NCBI GenBank assembly: GCA_903945375.1
Contig: CAJAVP010000001.1
Span: forward strand, 1 to 64,000
Direction: 5' to 3'
DNA length: 64,000 bases
DNA from: an uncultured Methylococcaceae bacterium
Lineage (GTDB): Bacteria > Pseudomonadota > Gammaproteobacteria > Methylococcales > Methylomonadaceae
Within the stretch, counting starts at the first letter, position 1. Each line of letters starts with the position of its first letter. The translations under genes were made by a program, and so were the position numbers. Below are positions 16,513-27,199 of the stretch, one piece after another. The notes under the pieces are model-generated. The model worked only from the letters and a program-made list of their open reading frames with translations. It was not told the origin of the DNA and made no database searches.

Positions 16513-19500
16513 ATGGGTAATAAAGAAAGTGTGACCCAACACAAATCAGCAATGGAAAATTTTGATTTAAAGCCGCTGTCGGCCTGTGTACGTATGGCGA
16601 TTGTGAGTGGTGTTGTTATGAGTTCCATGTCATCCGCTTATGCCGATTTACCTGTTTCCGCAGAGGTCATGGCGGCGACCGCGACAGCCGTTGCGGCTGC
16701 TACGGCAGTAACCGTTGAAAAACCTACGTTACCGATACCCGTGTCCAATGGGCAAGACTTTGCAACGCTTGGCACGGCAACCTTGCCTGACGGCTACAAC
16801 AAAGATACCGCAGCGGCATTAGACAAGCTGGATATCAATCAAACGACGGATAGAGCTATCCTTAAATGGGATTCTTTTAATGTTGGAGCTGATAAAGCCG
16901 TTTACTTTCACCAGCCGAGCAGTTCATCGATTGCCCTAAACCGTGTGGTGGGTAACGATACTGATCCCAGCAGTATTTTGGGTAAAGTGACCGCTGATGG
17001 ACAAATTTATTTGTATAACCAAAATGGTTTTTTGTTTGGCAAAGACTCCCAAGTTAACGTCAATACCTTAGTGGCATCCACACTCAATATCTCGGATAAA
17101 GTGTTTCAAAATGGGATTGTTCGTGAGTTTGATGATACTGGTAATGCGGCACTTGCGGCTGATTCGGGTGCAAAAACAAACGGCATAATAAATGTCGAAG
17201 CAGGCGCAAGGCTTCATGTCGACAAAAATGGTCGATTATTGATGGCGGCTTCTGAAGTTAACAATAACGGCAATATCAGTGCAGAAGATCAAGGTCAGAT
17301 TCTTTTGGTTGCCAGTAAGGATAAAGTGTATTTGCAGCCAGCGGATAAAAACAGCCCGTTTGCTGGCTTATTAGTCGAGGTTGGCAGTGGCGGAAAAGTG
17401 ACCAACCAAAGTTTGGGGAACATTTCAGCCAAACAAGGCAACATTACCTTAGCCGGTTTTGCAGTTAATCAAGAGGGACGTGTCACAGCGACAACCTCGG
17501 TGAGTGTAAATGGCTCAATTCGTTTATTAGCCAGAGAGGGTGCTGAAAAGCAAAACGAAGCCTTAGTTGCAACACAAACAACCCGACAAACCGCCGCTGC
17601 CGGAGAGTCAAAAGAATCAAAAGTCACATTTAAAAATGGCAGTACCACGGAAATATTGGCCGACAACAGTGGTGGCTTGGCGATTGATGAACAAAAACAA
17701 CCCACTTCCTACATGGAGGTTTCTGCTTATAACGTCGAAATGGAGAACGGTTCAAAAATCCATGCGCCAAGCGGAACCTTATCGGTTACTGCCACGGATA
17801 ACTTATTAGACCCCGTACAAAGTACTAAAGGTCAAATACTTGTGGGGCAAGGTGCAAGCATTGATGTTTCAGGGACAAAGCATATCGCGGCATCTGTTGA
17901 GCGGAATGTGGTTGCTGTACCGGTGCAAAGCTATGAATTACGAGATTCGCCATTACAGAAAGGTGGCGTTTTGAAAGGTCAAACCGTGCAGGTGGATATC
18001 CGCAAACAAACCAAGATTATTGATACGAGCGGTGCGTTAGCACGTTTTGAGCGGGGTATTGATGAGCGTTTAGGGACAGGTGGTACGGTAAATTTTGTAT
18101 CCAGTGGCGATGTGGTTGTTAATGATGGGGCGACGATTGATATTTCAGGCGGTTCGATTGACTATCAATCCGGATATATTAATACCACCAAGTTATTAAC
18201 CGACTATGGACGTATTGTTGATATTAGTGAAGCCGACCCTAACGAACATTATGCGGAAATCTATGGCATCGTAAAACAAACGACGGACAAATGGGGCACA
18301 AAGGAAACGGTTAATGAACAAGCGGAGTATAGCAACAGTCGTTTTGAGGAAGGCTATACACAAGGCTTAGATGCAGGCTCCGTCAATTTATCAACGCCTA
18401 AAATGACGTGGAACGGCGATTTAGCCGCTGGAGCTGAGGCCAATATAAATCAGCGCACGGCGGATAGTATTGCATTTGGTGGCGCATTCAATTTTGATTC
18501 AACGGAATTTAACACCGCACAAAATATTGTTTTACAGGGACAAAAGAACACCCAAGACACGGCTGATTTGGTGTTATCTACCGCATTAACCAATGCCTCA
18601 GGTATTCAGCAATTTAATATTAAAACATTAGGTGGTGTGACAGTTGCCGCAGATGCCAATGTTGAAATGCAGCCCAATAGCCAATTCAGTCTCGACGTAG
18701 GCAAAATTGATATTGAAGGTAATATTTATTCAGCTGGTGGTACCTTGAATTTGACAAGCCGTAATACCGGTTTAGTCGATAACTCCGGTAAATTGGATGT
18801 TGGCAGCAACGCGGTGGTCGATGTGTCGGGGCGTTGGGTTAATGATTTTGCCCAAGGTTATGGTGCAACGCCAAGCGAACCTTTGGCTATTAATGCGGGC
18901 TCAATAAAAATGTCGGCAGTGGGTGACTTGACCTTGAATACCGGTTCTGCACTTAAGGCTGATGGTGGTGCTTGGCTGGCGATGACACAGCAAGTAACGA
19001 ATGGAAAAGCGGGGAGTCTCAGTTTGGCTACCTCGCCAAGATCAGACAACAAATCCTCTCTATTGAGTCTGGGGGGGAGTCTATCTGCTTTTGGCTTAGA
19101 TAATGGCGGAAGTTTGGCTTTGGCAACTGACCAAATTATTGTTGGACAGGCCGATAAAAGCACCTTATTACCTTCAGACTTAGTGCTTGATGTTCATGAT
19201 GGGCGATTTGATATAGCAAAAAATGCTGGGTTTAGTTCCTATAAATTAACCGCTACGGCAAAGGATGTGATTTTCAGAAGTGATGCTGACTTAGCACTCA
19301 CTCAGCAGAACCGAATTTTGGACGGTGATTTTAACCAGCAAGCCAGTAGTGCGTCTATTGCCGGATTTAGTCGATTAGAAACATTGCCTGAGCCACTTCG
19401 TAATCCAGTCGATTTAAATCTGGTTGCTTTACGAGATATCAAATTAGAAACGGGTAGTGAAATCTTAGGTGATAAACAAGCGGCTATAAGTTTATCGACG

Positions 19501-22500
19501 ACCGTGGGCGGGATTTACGTAGATGGTAAAGTGGATGCACCTGCTGGAGCGATATCCTTGCGTACGAATGCTGATCCAGGCGTTGAATATAATAATGCCC
19601 AAGCTATTTGGCTTGGTAGTCACGCCGATATAACGGCTATGGGCGCACCACTTCTTAACCCATTGGGTGGTGATAGTTTACGCACTGGTGTCATGTTAGA
19701 TGGTGGCAAAGTGACGATCAAAGCGCAAAGAGGCTTTGTGGTGACTGAAGCCGGTTCACAAATTGATGTTTCGGGTAGTCGCACCGTGTTGGATTTACCG
19801 GTTGCCAATAAAGAGTCGGGAGGCATCCATTATGAGCCAACAATTGTGGCTTCAAACGGCGGAACTATTGCTATTACCGCTGCTGAAGGCGGTGTTTTAG
19901 ATGGTCAATTTAAGGGAATACAAGGTGGCGCGACTCGCTTAGGCGGGCAAATGACTATTGCTTTAGATCGTTTAGAGCGTAATCCACCTGATCCAGCATT
20001 AATTCCTTTTCCCAATGCGGATTTATCACTGAATATTGTGCAAACAGCGCAAACACAACTACCCAATAATCTGACTTTTGGCACGGCTATGCCAAATTCA
20101 ATCACCGGGCAAATGTTAGTGAGTGCGGATAAATTGAACCAAGGCGGTTTTGCTGATGATCGTTTCGTATCCAACAATCAAGTCAAGTTTTCGGGGGATG
20201 TCAATTTATCCACGCAGTCGCGTATTGATATTGATGCCCCACGTATCGCTTGGGAGAGTTTAGAGGGTGCAAGTAACGGTGCAGTGACACTGAATACGGC
20301 ATTTTTGCGGATAGGTTCAAATTTAATCCGCGAAGTGGATCGTTTGCCCAGTTTAGGTCAGGGTCAGTTTACGGCTAATACACAGTGGTCTGAGTTAGGT
20401 GGCGCGTCTTTATGGACGGGCTTTAGTGACGTCCATTTAAACAGTGCTCATGATTTGCGAACTTTAGGTATCGTTGATATTAGCCAAGCTAACCGCGATT
20501 ACGTTGGGGAAATGGTGACTGCGGCAAATTTAACCTTATCCGCCAGTCAAGTGTATCCCGCGACTTTAGCGCATTTTAGCTTTTCATTGAAAAATAATCC
20601 CGATGCTCAACTCAACATCGCTAGCAGTGGCAATCAAGACAAAACGCCATTATCTGCTGCTGGTATTCTGAGTTTTGATGCGCCAGTCATTAACCAAAAC
20701 GGTGTGGTCTTAGCGCCCTTGGGTAATATCAATCTTAATGCAGCCAACACCTTAAGTTTAGGTGAAAACAGCGTAACTTCTGTTTCGGCAGCGGGTCAAT
20801 TAATTCCCTTCGGTGTGATTCAAGGCGGTTTAGATTGGCTGTATCCCTTGGATAGCAACCATAACTTAGTATTGGCAACGCCACCTGAGAAGAAATTGGT
20901 TTTATCTGCACCAACAGTGAATTTAGCCAAAGGCAGTACCGTTGATTTGGCGGGTGGCGGTGATTTATTAGCATATGAGTTCTTGCCAGGTTCAGGTGGT
21001 TCATTTGACTATTTAGATAAAAATAGTCTGTCTTATCAAGGTGGCTTTGCGGTTGTGCCTTCACTCGGCTCAGCTATCGCACCTTATGATCCGATGCAAA
21101 GTGCGGGCTTTAATTATGCGCCAGGTAGCCAAGTTTATTTGAGTGGAACGCCTGATTTGCCAGCAGGCGAATACACCATTCTGCCGCCGCGTTATGCATT
21201 ATTACCCGGAGCTTTTTTAGTTACACCACAAGCCAATTCGACGGATAGCATTGCCGCGACTACGACGGCTGCGGGACTGCCAGTGGTGCCAGGTTATCAG
21301 GCGTTGGCGGGTACAACGGTTAAAGAGCCCCGTTGGAACAGCTATTTAATTGAAAGTGGTACAGACATTCGTAAGCATTCAGAATACGACGAGCAGAAGG
21401 CGAATACATTTTATGCGAATCAGGCACAAAAAAATGGTTTAGCCGCGCCGATTTTGCCAATGGATAGCGGACAAATTTCGATTGCCGCACAAGATAAATT
21501 GGAATTGCAGGGCGATTTTAAAGTGGCTTCTTTCGGTGGAAGAGGTGCAAAAATGGATATTGCTGCGAATCGCTTAAAAATTGTCAAAACTTTGAGCGAT
21601 ACGCCGACACAAGGCACTTTGGAAGTATTAGCAGACGATTTGAGTCAGTTGGGTGTAGACAGTTTGTTTTTAGGGGGTAGTCGAAGTAATAACGTGCTGA
21701 CAGCTGCAACCGATTTAAACGTCACCTCGGATGAGGTAACCTTTGATACCAATGCAAAAGTAGCCGTTACTGATTTGGCTGTTGCCGCAAAAAATAAAGT
21801 TGAAATCATGAGTGGGGCTGAGTTAAGCGCGACCGGCACTGTAAATACCGGTGATTCGTTATTTAATATTACGGGTGATGGCGCATTTATAAGAGTTTCA
21901 GCAGATAACCAAGTCACACTAAATAGAACGTCAATTCAAGGTCAAAGTGGTGATTTATTAATCCAAGACGGTGCGATTTTAGCAGCGTCAAAATCTATGT
22001 TGTTGGATGCGAGTCAATCCACGACCTTAGCCGGTGATATTCAGATGAACGGCGGCTCGTTAAATCTGAGTGCGAATGCGATAAATATTGGTGAAGTATC
22101 TGGTTTGTCCAATAACGATTTAAATCTTACAAACGAAAAACTTCACAATCTTGCGGTAGATACATTGGTGTTAAGCAGTAAAGACAGCGTGGATTTCTAT
22201 GGCAACGTTGGTTTTGTCAATGCCGCAGGTAGCTTGGAGCCATTGAAATTCGATAATTTGTCGATTAATGCCGCAGGGTTTTCGGGCTTTGGTAAAGATG
22301 GCGAGGTTGCTAAATTATCTGCTAATACATTAAACCTCCAAAATAGCATAAATGCACAATCAACCCATGCGATAACGGGTCAAGGCTCATTAGAGCTTAG
22401 TGCGACTAATTACACTCAAGGTCAAGGTAAGTTCGATGTCTTCGGCTTCAAACAGGCGAATATAGCCGTTGATCAAGGCTTTAAAGCGACCGGAGCAGGA

Positions 22501-25500
22501 TCGTTAAATTTCCAAGGCGATGTCAATTTGACCGCCGGTTATATGACCGGAGCGGGTGGTAGTCATTTGGATATGGATGCTAGCGGATATCGCATCCAAA
22601 CGAGTGGCAATAGCAATGTTACGACCGTGCCGGCTGTTAATTTGGGCGGTGCAATGAATCTTACCGCTGATGCGATTGATTTTAATGCCAATGTACTGAT
22701 GCCTTCAGGCTCTATTGGACTGCATAGTTTGCAGGGTAATGTGGTCATTGGCAAAAGTGCAAATTTAAATCTCGCAGGTCGAGCAGTAAATTTTGCGGAT
22801 ATGGTCAGTTATACGCCAGGTGGAGATTTACGTGTAACGGCAGACAAAGGTCAAATCAGTTTGCTTGAAGGCTCAGTCGTTGATTTAAGTTCTAGTGGTG
22901 ATACCGCCAAAGGTGGCACATTAAGTTTAAAAGCGCTTGAAAAAACCATTGATTTAGCCGGGAAAATAAAAGCAACTGCCGGAGGTGCGGAGTTGGATTT
23001 AGCACAATTTAGTGCTACTGCGGGTTTTGATAGTTTAATGAATACATTAAATGCAGCAGGTATCACGAAATCTCTCAGTTTCCGTATTCGTGAAGGTGAT
23101 ATCGTTCAAGCTAGTAATCAGATTATTAAGGCTAATGACATTACTTTAGTGGCGGATCAAGGCGCAATTAATCTGGCTGGGCAATTGAACGCTAATGCTA
23201 GCGCAACCGGCGGATCTATTAGTCTTTATGCGGGTGATAAGCTGAGCTTAGAACAAGGGTCACAACTCAGTGCTACGGGCGCAATAGGTGGGAATGTTTT
23301 AATCTCTTCCGTAGATAATGATGCAGATGATAATAGTGGCATTACTATCAAATCGGGTTCATTAATCGATGTGAGCGGAGCAAGCAAAGAAGCGGGCGGT
23401 AGCGTGACGTTGCGAGCGTTACGCGTAGATCGTAACCAAGACGGTGTGGATGATGCAGTCAATATTCAACCGATAGCCGGTACGGTTCAAGGATATGCCG
23501 AGAAAGCAACCGGTACTCGGTTTTATGCCGAAGCGGTTAAAAAATACAGTAATTCAGATTTTGCTGTGTTAGGACAAATTGGTGCAACTGACATTGCTAA
23601 AATCCAGCAAGATAATAATAAATTCATGACCGCTGACACCAGCAAAACTGTTGCTGCTGAGTTGGGTGAGGGGATTCGTTTAAAACCAGGCGTTGAGATC
23701 GATTATAACGGTGATTTGGCATTGAATAGTCGTTGGGATTTAGTGGATTGGCGCTATGCGGACAACGCCATGCCAGGTACGTTGACGATAAACACCAATG
23801 GCAATTTAGCGTTGAATGCAAGCTTAACGGATGGCTTTAAAGACGAAACCTTGGTGGGTGTTAATATTCGTGACCGTTTACAAACTGGGGATTCTTGGAC
23901 GTATCGCTTAACTGCTGGAGCAGACTTAAACAGTGCTGAGCTGGGAGCAACGTCGACCTCGAAAAATTTGACTTTGGCGGCAAATACGGTGATTCGCACC
24001 GGTACGGGTGATATTCAACTTGCAGCGGGCGGTAATGTCAAACTAACAGATCAAACCTCGACTATTTATAATGCCGGACGCGCAGAAACGAGCAATCGTT
24101 ATGGCACGATGAATGATGCGATGGTGGCTTTCATGCTATACGGTGAATATCCAGTGGATGGCGGTGATTTAGTTATCAAGGCCGGTAATAATATTGAAGG
24201 GGCTATCAGTAATCAGTTTATTGACAGCTGGCTACTACGTTTAGGTAGTTGGACAAATAATCCAAGCCATACTAACGAATTACCAACAGCCTGGGCAGTG
24301 GCTACCGGTTATACCAGTGACGGTTATGGTAATGCTGCCGATTCTACAGTGCCATTGTTCCAAGAAAATATGGGTTCATTTGGTGGGGGTAAGGTCAATA
24401 TTTCAGCAGCAGGTAATATTAACAACTTATCTGTAATGATTCCGACCACAGGTAAGCAAGTTGGACAAGCGGTTGAAGGTAGTTTTTCTGATTTTACTAC
24501 CAATGCTGTCCAAGTTCAGGGCGGTGGTGACATGCAGATTGCTGCGGGTGCAAATATTACTGGAGGCGCCTATTTCTTAGCTCAGGGTAATGGCTCGATT
24601 TCAGCGGGCGGAGAGATTACGGGTAATAGCCTTCAATTTGCAAAAGGGCCTCAATTAGTGTTAGGGGACAGCCAGTTTGAGTTGAGTGCCAAAAGCGGTA
24701 TTAAGATTGCAGGGGCTTCAGATGCAATGGTTCTGCATTCAGGAAATAACTATGCCTTAGATGGTAGCAATTTCTTTAGTTATACGGACAAGAGCGGATT
24801 AAATCTTCAGTCGCTCTCTGGCGATATTCATTTAGGGGCTGATACCAGTCTCATCGGCTCAACTAATATGCTCAACATATCGGGTAGTCAGGCGAGTTTA
24901 TCAAAAATCTATCCCGCTTCTTTAAAATCGACGGCTTATGAAGGCAGTGTGTTAGTGGATAACCAAATTACGCTCTATCCATCACCGACAGCAAATTTGA
25001 CTCTATTGGCAAAAAACAATATTGCATCGAATGTCGATTCATTGCGTTTAAGCATGTCAGATGCCGATAAGTTATTGTTACCTTCCAGCATTTATCCTCT
25101 GGCAAGAAATCAGTTGAATGATTCTGAAGCTGTATTAAACCCATTTGGTATAAGTGCCTTGGTTCATGCCGCCGTACCGGTTCATAGTAACGACAATGAG
25201 CCGGTGAGAATTGTCACGACTGAGGGCGATATTAAGAGCATTCAAATCAATGTCCCTAAGAATGCAATCATTCAAAGCGGTAATGACATTAATAACGTCT
25301 TACTTAATGTTCAACATCTCAATGATGGGGATGTATCAATTATTTCGGCGGGTAGAGATATTCGCTTCACCAGTACGCGTAGTCCAGATGGTTTGTTAGT
25401 GGATAACTTTAATGCCATCAAGGTCGCAGGTCCCGGTGATGTATTAGTAAAAGCGGGACGAGATATTGATTTTGGAGCATCAGGTGGTTTGTCCACAGTG

Positions 25501-27015
25501 GGAAACCTGACCAACACCAACTTATCGAGTGACGTAGGTGCCAATATTGGTGTGTTAGCTGGTTTACAAGCGAAATCAGCGGATTACACGGCTTTTGTGG
25601 ACATTGTTAAATACGCCGGAAAATACGGTGACTACAAAACCTTAATCGGCGATTTTATGCGAGTGAAGCTGGGTGATTCAGCTTTAATTGGCGGATTATT
25701 GTCCACAGTCGATTTAAGTGCCGATGATTACGCCATTATTTTGGGTACGGGTGGATTGAACGCGGAAGTTTATGCGGCAGCCCAACAAAAATTAGACGCC
25801 TTAGGTGGAAATCAAGCCGCTAAGTTACCTCTCACTGCCGATGGAAGTCTTGACGTAAAAGCACAACAATTACGTTATCAGGAGTTAGTGGGCAGTGCGG
25901 CATTGCAAGAGTTTAAGCAATTAAATCCAAGCGACTACTCAGCCATTCAGCCGCAAATGGATGCGCTGCTCAGCTCGACTTATGCTAATCAATACGCGGC
26001 AATTAAAGACATCGTTGTTCCGTTTATACAAAAAATGCCTGGCAATAAGGATCTGTCAGAAACGGACGCTTTAGCGGTATTCGCAAAATTACAGCCGGAT
26101 CAATATTTACCCCTCCAACCGCAACTAAATTCTTTAGTAAATCAAGTCTTCTTTAACGAGTTAAAAGCATCAGGAACGGCATCTGCTGAATCTGCCAGTG
26201 CGGGTAACGTGCGTGGCTTTAGAACTATCGAAACTCTATTTCCTGGTGCCGATTGGAGTGGTAACTTAAGTTTATTTTTCAGTAAATTACAAACGCTTCA
26301 AGGCGGTGATATTAACCTGATGGTGCCGGGCGGTGAAATCAACGCAGGTCTTGCGGTATCTTTTTCGGGCGCAAAACAAGCGTCTGAATTAGGTATTGTG
26401 GCTCAGAGTACCGGCAATATAAATGCCTTTGTGCGTAATGACTTCATCGTAAACCAGTCTCGGGTGTTTGCACTGAATACTGGAAATATCTTAATTTGGT
26501 CGTCTGAAGGCGATATCGACGCGGGTCGTGGTGCAAAATCAGCGATTGCAGCGCCACCACCAGAATACAGTTTTGATGATAAGGGTAACTTAGTGGTTAC
26601 TTTCCCTCCAGTGGTTTCGGGTAGTGGTATTCGAACCGCAGCACCTACCGGTAGTCGAGCCGGTGACGTGTTCCTGTTTGCGCCTAAAGGGATTGTTAAT
26701 GCGGGTGAAGCGGGGATTGGTGGAACTAACGTGACGATCTCGGCCACTGCCGTTTTGGGTGCAAATAACATTCAGGTTGGCGGTGTTAGTAGCGGTGTGC
26801 CGGTTGCGTCAACAGGTGGATTATCGGCTGGCTTAGCGGGCGTAGGTAATTTAAATGCCAGTGTCAGCCAAGTGGCGCAAGCATCGGCAGACATGAGTAA
26901 AGATTCCAAGGAAACTAACAATAAGAGTATGAAGTTAGGTGTACTCAGTGTTGAAGTTATTGGCTACGGAGAAAGTAATGCTAATGACGATGCTAAGAAA
27001 AATAAATTGAAGTAA
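16513..27015 (+). CDS. Giant filamentous-haemagglutinin-type exoprotein TpsA with DUF3739, copy 1
   Basis: About 3500-residue beta-helical surface or secreted protein exported by TpsB1. The ATG at 16513 is preferred over GTG/ATG at 16504/16507 since AAGGTG (16501-16506) sits 6 nt before it. The extended signal peptide ends AYA (A44). The TPS domain follows with KWDSFNVG and the NQNG motif at 169-172 (YLYNQNGFLFGKDSQVNVN). A very long array of beta-helix repeats rich in VDVSG/IDISG turns makes up the body. The C-terminal region (about 3270-3430) matches the DUF3739 block, including VNQSRVFALNTGNILIWSS, DAGRGAKSAI and VNAGEAGI. The last residues hold LSVEVIGYGE, shared with TpsA2. No toxin or VENN pretoxin region is seen, so contact-dependent inhibition is unlikely. 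Role (adhesion, matrix, sheath) is not known. Confidence 0.93.
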   Translation: MGNKESVTQHKSAMENFDLKPLSACVRMAIVSGVVMSSMSSAYADLPVSAEVMAATATAVAAATAVTVEKPTLPIPVSNGQDFATLGTATLPDGYNKDTAAALDKLDINQTTDRAILKWDSFNVGADKAVYFHQPSSSSIALNRVVGNDTDPSSILGKVTADGQIYLYNQNGFLFGKDSQVNVNTLVASTLNISDKVFQNGIVREFDDTGNAALAADSGAKTNGIINVEAGARLHVDKNGRLLMAASEVNNNGNISAEDQGQILLVASKDKVYLQPADKNSPFAGLLVEVGSGGKVTNQSLGNISAKQGNITLAGFAVNQEGRVTATTSVSVNGSIRLLAREGAEKQNEALVATQTTRQTAAAGESKESKVTFKNGSTTEILADNSGGLAIDEQKQPTSYMEVSAYNVEMENGSKIHAPSGTLSVTATDNLLDPVQSTKGQILVGQGASIDVSGTKHIAASVERNVVAVPVQSYELRDSPLQKGGVLKGQTVQVDIRKQTKIIDTSGALARFERGIDERLGTGGTVNFVSSGDVVVNDGATIDISGGSIDYQSGYINTTKLLTDYGRIVDISEADPNEHYAEIYGIVKQTTDKWGTKETVNEQAEYSNSRFEEGYTQGLDAGSVNLSTPKMTWNGDLAAGAEANINQRTADSIAFGGAFNFDSTEFNTAQNIVLQGQKNTQDTADLVLSTALTNASGIQQFNIKTLGGVTVAADANVEMQPNSQFSLDVGKIDIEGNIYSAGGTLNLTSRNTGLVDNSGKLDVGSNAVVDVSGRWVNDFAQGYGATPSEPLAINAGSIKMSAVGDLTLNTGSALKADGGAWLAMTQQVTNGKAGSLSLATSPRSDNKSSLLSLGGSLSAFGLDNGGSLALATDQIIVGQADKSTLLPSDLVLDVHDGRFDIAKNAGFSSYKLTATAKDVIFRSDADLALTQQNRILDGDFNQQASSASIAGFSRLETLPEPLRNPVDLNLVALRDIKLETGSEILGDKQAAISLSTTVGGIYVDGKVDAPAGAISLRTNADPGVEYNNAQAIWLGSHADITAMGAPLLNPLGGDSLRTGVMLDGGKVTIKAQRGFVVTEAGSQIDVSGSRTVLDLPVANKESGGIHYEPTIVASNGGTIAITAAEGGVLDGQFKGIQGGATRLGGQMTIALDRLERNPPDPALIPFPNADLSLNIVQTAQTQLPNNLTFGTAMPNSITGQMLVSADKLNQGGFADDRFVSNNQVKFSGDVNLSTQSRIDIDAPRIAWESLEGASNGAVTLNTAFLRIGSNLIREVDRLPSLGQGQFTANTQWSELGGASLWTGFSDVHLNSAHDLRTLGIVDISQANRDYVGEMVTAANLTLSASQVYPATLAHFSFSLKNNPDAQLNIASSGNQDKTPLSAAGILSFDAPVINQNGVVLAPLGNINLNAANTLSLGENSVTSVSAAGQLIPFGVIQGGLDWLYPLDSNHNLVLATPPEKKLVLSAPTVNLAKGSTVDLAGGGDLLAYEFLPGSGGSFDYLDKNSLSYQGGFAVVPSLGSAIAPYDPMQSAGFNYAPGSQVYLSGTPDLPAGEYTILPPRYALLPGAFLVTPQANSTDSIAATTTAAGLPVVPGYQALAGTTVKEPRWNSYLIESGTDIRKHSEYDEQKANTFYANQAQKNGLAAPILPMDSGQISIAAQDKLELQGDFKVASFGGRGAKMDIAANRLKIVKTLSDTPTQGTLEVLADDLSQLGVDSLFLGGSRSNNVLTAATDLNVTSDEVTFDTNAKVAVTDLAVAAKNKVEIMSGAELSATGTVNTGDSLFNITGDGAFIRVSADNQVTLNRTSIQGQSGDLLIQDGAILAASKSMLLDASQSTTLAGDIQMNGGSLNLSANAINIGEVSGLSNNDLNLTNEKLHNLAVDTLVLSSKDSVDFYGNVGFVNAAGSLEPLKFDNLSINAAGFSGFGKDGEVAKLSANTLNLQNSINAQSTHAITGQGSLELSATNYTQGQGKFDVFGFKQANIAVDQGFKATGAGSLNFQGDVNLTAGYMTGAGGSHLDMDASGYRIQTSGNSNVTTVPAVNLGGAMNLTADAIDFNANVLMPSGSIGLHSLQGNVVIGKSANLNLAGRAVNFADMVSYTPGGDLRVTADKGQISLLEGSVVDLSSSGDTAKGGTLSLKALEKTIDLAGKIKATAGGAELDLAQFSATAGFDSLMNTLNAAGITKSLSFRIREGDIVQASNQIIKANDITLVADQGAINLAGQLNANASATGGSISLYAGDKLSLEQGSQLSATGAIGGNVLISSVDNDADDNSGITIKSGSLIDVSGASKEAGGSVTLRALRVDRNQDGVDDAVNIQPIAGTVQGYAEKATGTRFYAEAVKKYSNSDFAVLGQIGATDIAKIQQDNNKFMTADTSKTVAAELGEGIRLKPGVEIDYNGDLALNSRWDLVDWRYADNAMPGTLTINTNGNLALNASLTDGFKDETLVGVNIRDRLQTGDSWTYRLTAGADLNSAELGATSTSKNLTLAANTVIRTGTGDIQLAAGGNVKLTDQTSTIYNAGRAETSNRYGTMNDAMVAFMLYGEYPVDGGDLVIKAGNNIEGAISNQFIDSWLLRLGSWTNNPSHTNELPTAWAVATGYTSDGYGNAADSTVPLFQENMGSFGGGKVNISAAGNINNLSVMIPTTGKQVGQAVEGSFSDFTTNAVQVQGGGDMQIAAGANITGGAYFLAQGNGSISAGGEITGNSLQFAKGPQLVLGDSQFELSAKSGIKIAGASDAMVLHSGNNYALDGSNFFSYTDKSGLNLQSLSGDIHLGADTSLIGSTNMLNISGSQASLSKIYPASLKSTAYEGSVLVDNQITLYPSPTANLTLLAKNNIASNVDSLRLSMSDADKLLLPSSIYPLARNQLNDSEAVLNPFGISALVHAAVPVHSNDNEPVRIVTTEGDIKSIQINVPKNAIIQSGNDINNVLLNVQHLNDGDVSIISAGRDIRFTSTRSPDGLLVDNFNAIKVAGPGDVLVKAGRDIDFGASGGLSTVGNLTNTNLSSDVGANIGVLAGLQAKSADYTAFVDIVKYAGKYGDYKTLIGDFMRVKLGDSALIGGLLSTVDLSADDYAIILGTGGLNAEVYAAAQQKLDALGGNQAAKLPLTADGSLDVKAQQLRYQELVGSAALQEFKQLNPSDYSAIQPQMDALLSSTYANQYAAIKDIVVPFIQKMPGNKDLSETDALAVFAKLQPDQYLPLQPQLNSLVNQVFFNELKASGTASAESASAGNVRGFRTIETLFPGADWSGNLSLFFSKLQTLQGGDINLMVPGGEINAGLAVSFSGAKQASELGIVAQSTGNINAFVRNDFIVNQSRVFALNTGNILIWSSEGDIDAGRGAKSAIAAPPPEYSFDDKGNLVVTFPPVVSGSGIRTAAPTGSRAGDVFLFAPKGIVNAGEAGIGGTNVTISATAVLGANNIQVGGVSSGVPVASTGGLSAGLAGVGNLNASVSQVAQASADMSKDSKETNNKSMKLGVLSVEVIGYGESNANDDAKKNKLK

Positions 27016-27199
27016 CTTGCGTATAGATTAGCAATCAACGAATTTATTTTAGGGCATGCAGTGTAAATGAAGAAATATTGATCGATTGTTAACAGTTTAT
27101 TGATAGAAACCTTGGTTATCTGAAATTGCATCTAAAAAGTAATAATTTTGTAACGAATCTTTGTAATAATTCACCTAACTAAATATAAGTGAGAAAAAA

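Noticed and set aside
16513-27015. TpsA1 (and TpsA2) as CdiA-type contact-dependent toxins
   Set aside because: No VENN-type pretoxin motif, no variable nuclease-like C terminus and no small immunity gene follows; the C terminus is DUF3739 and a conserved short motif.
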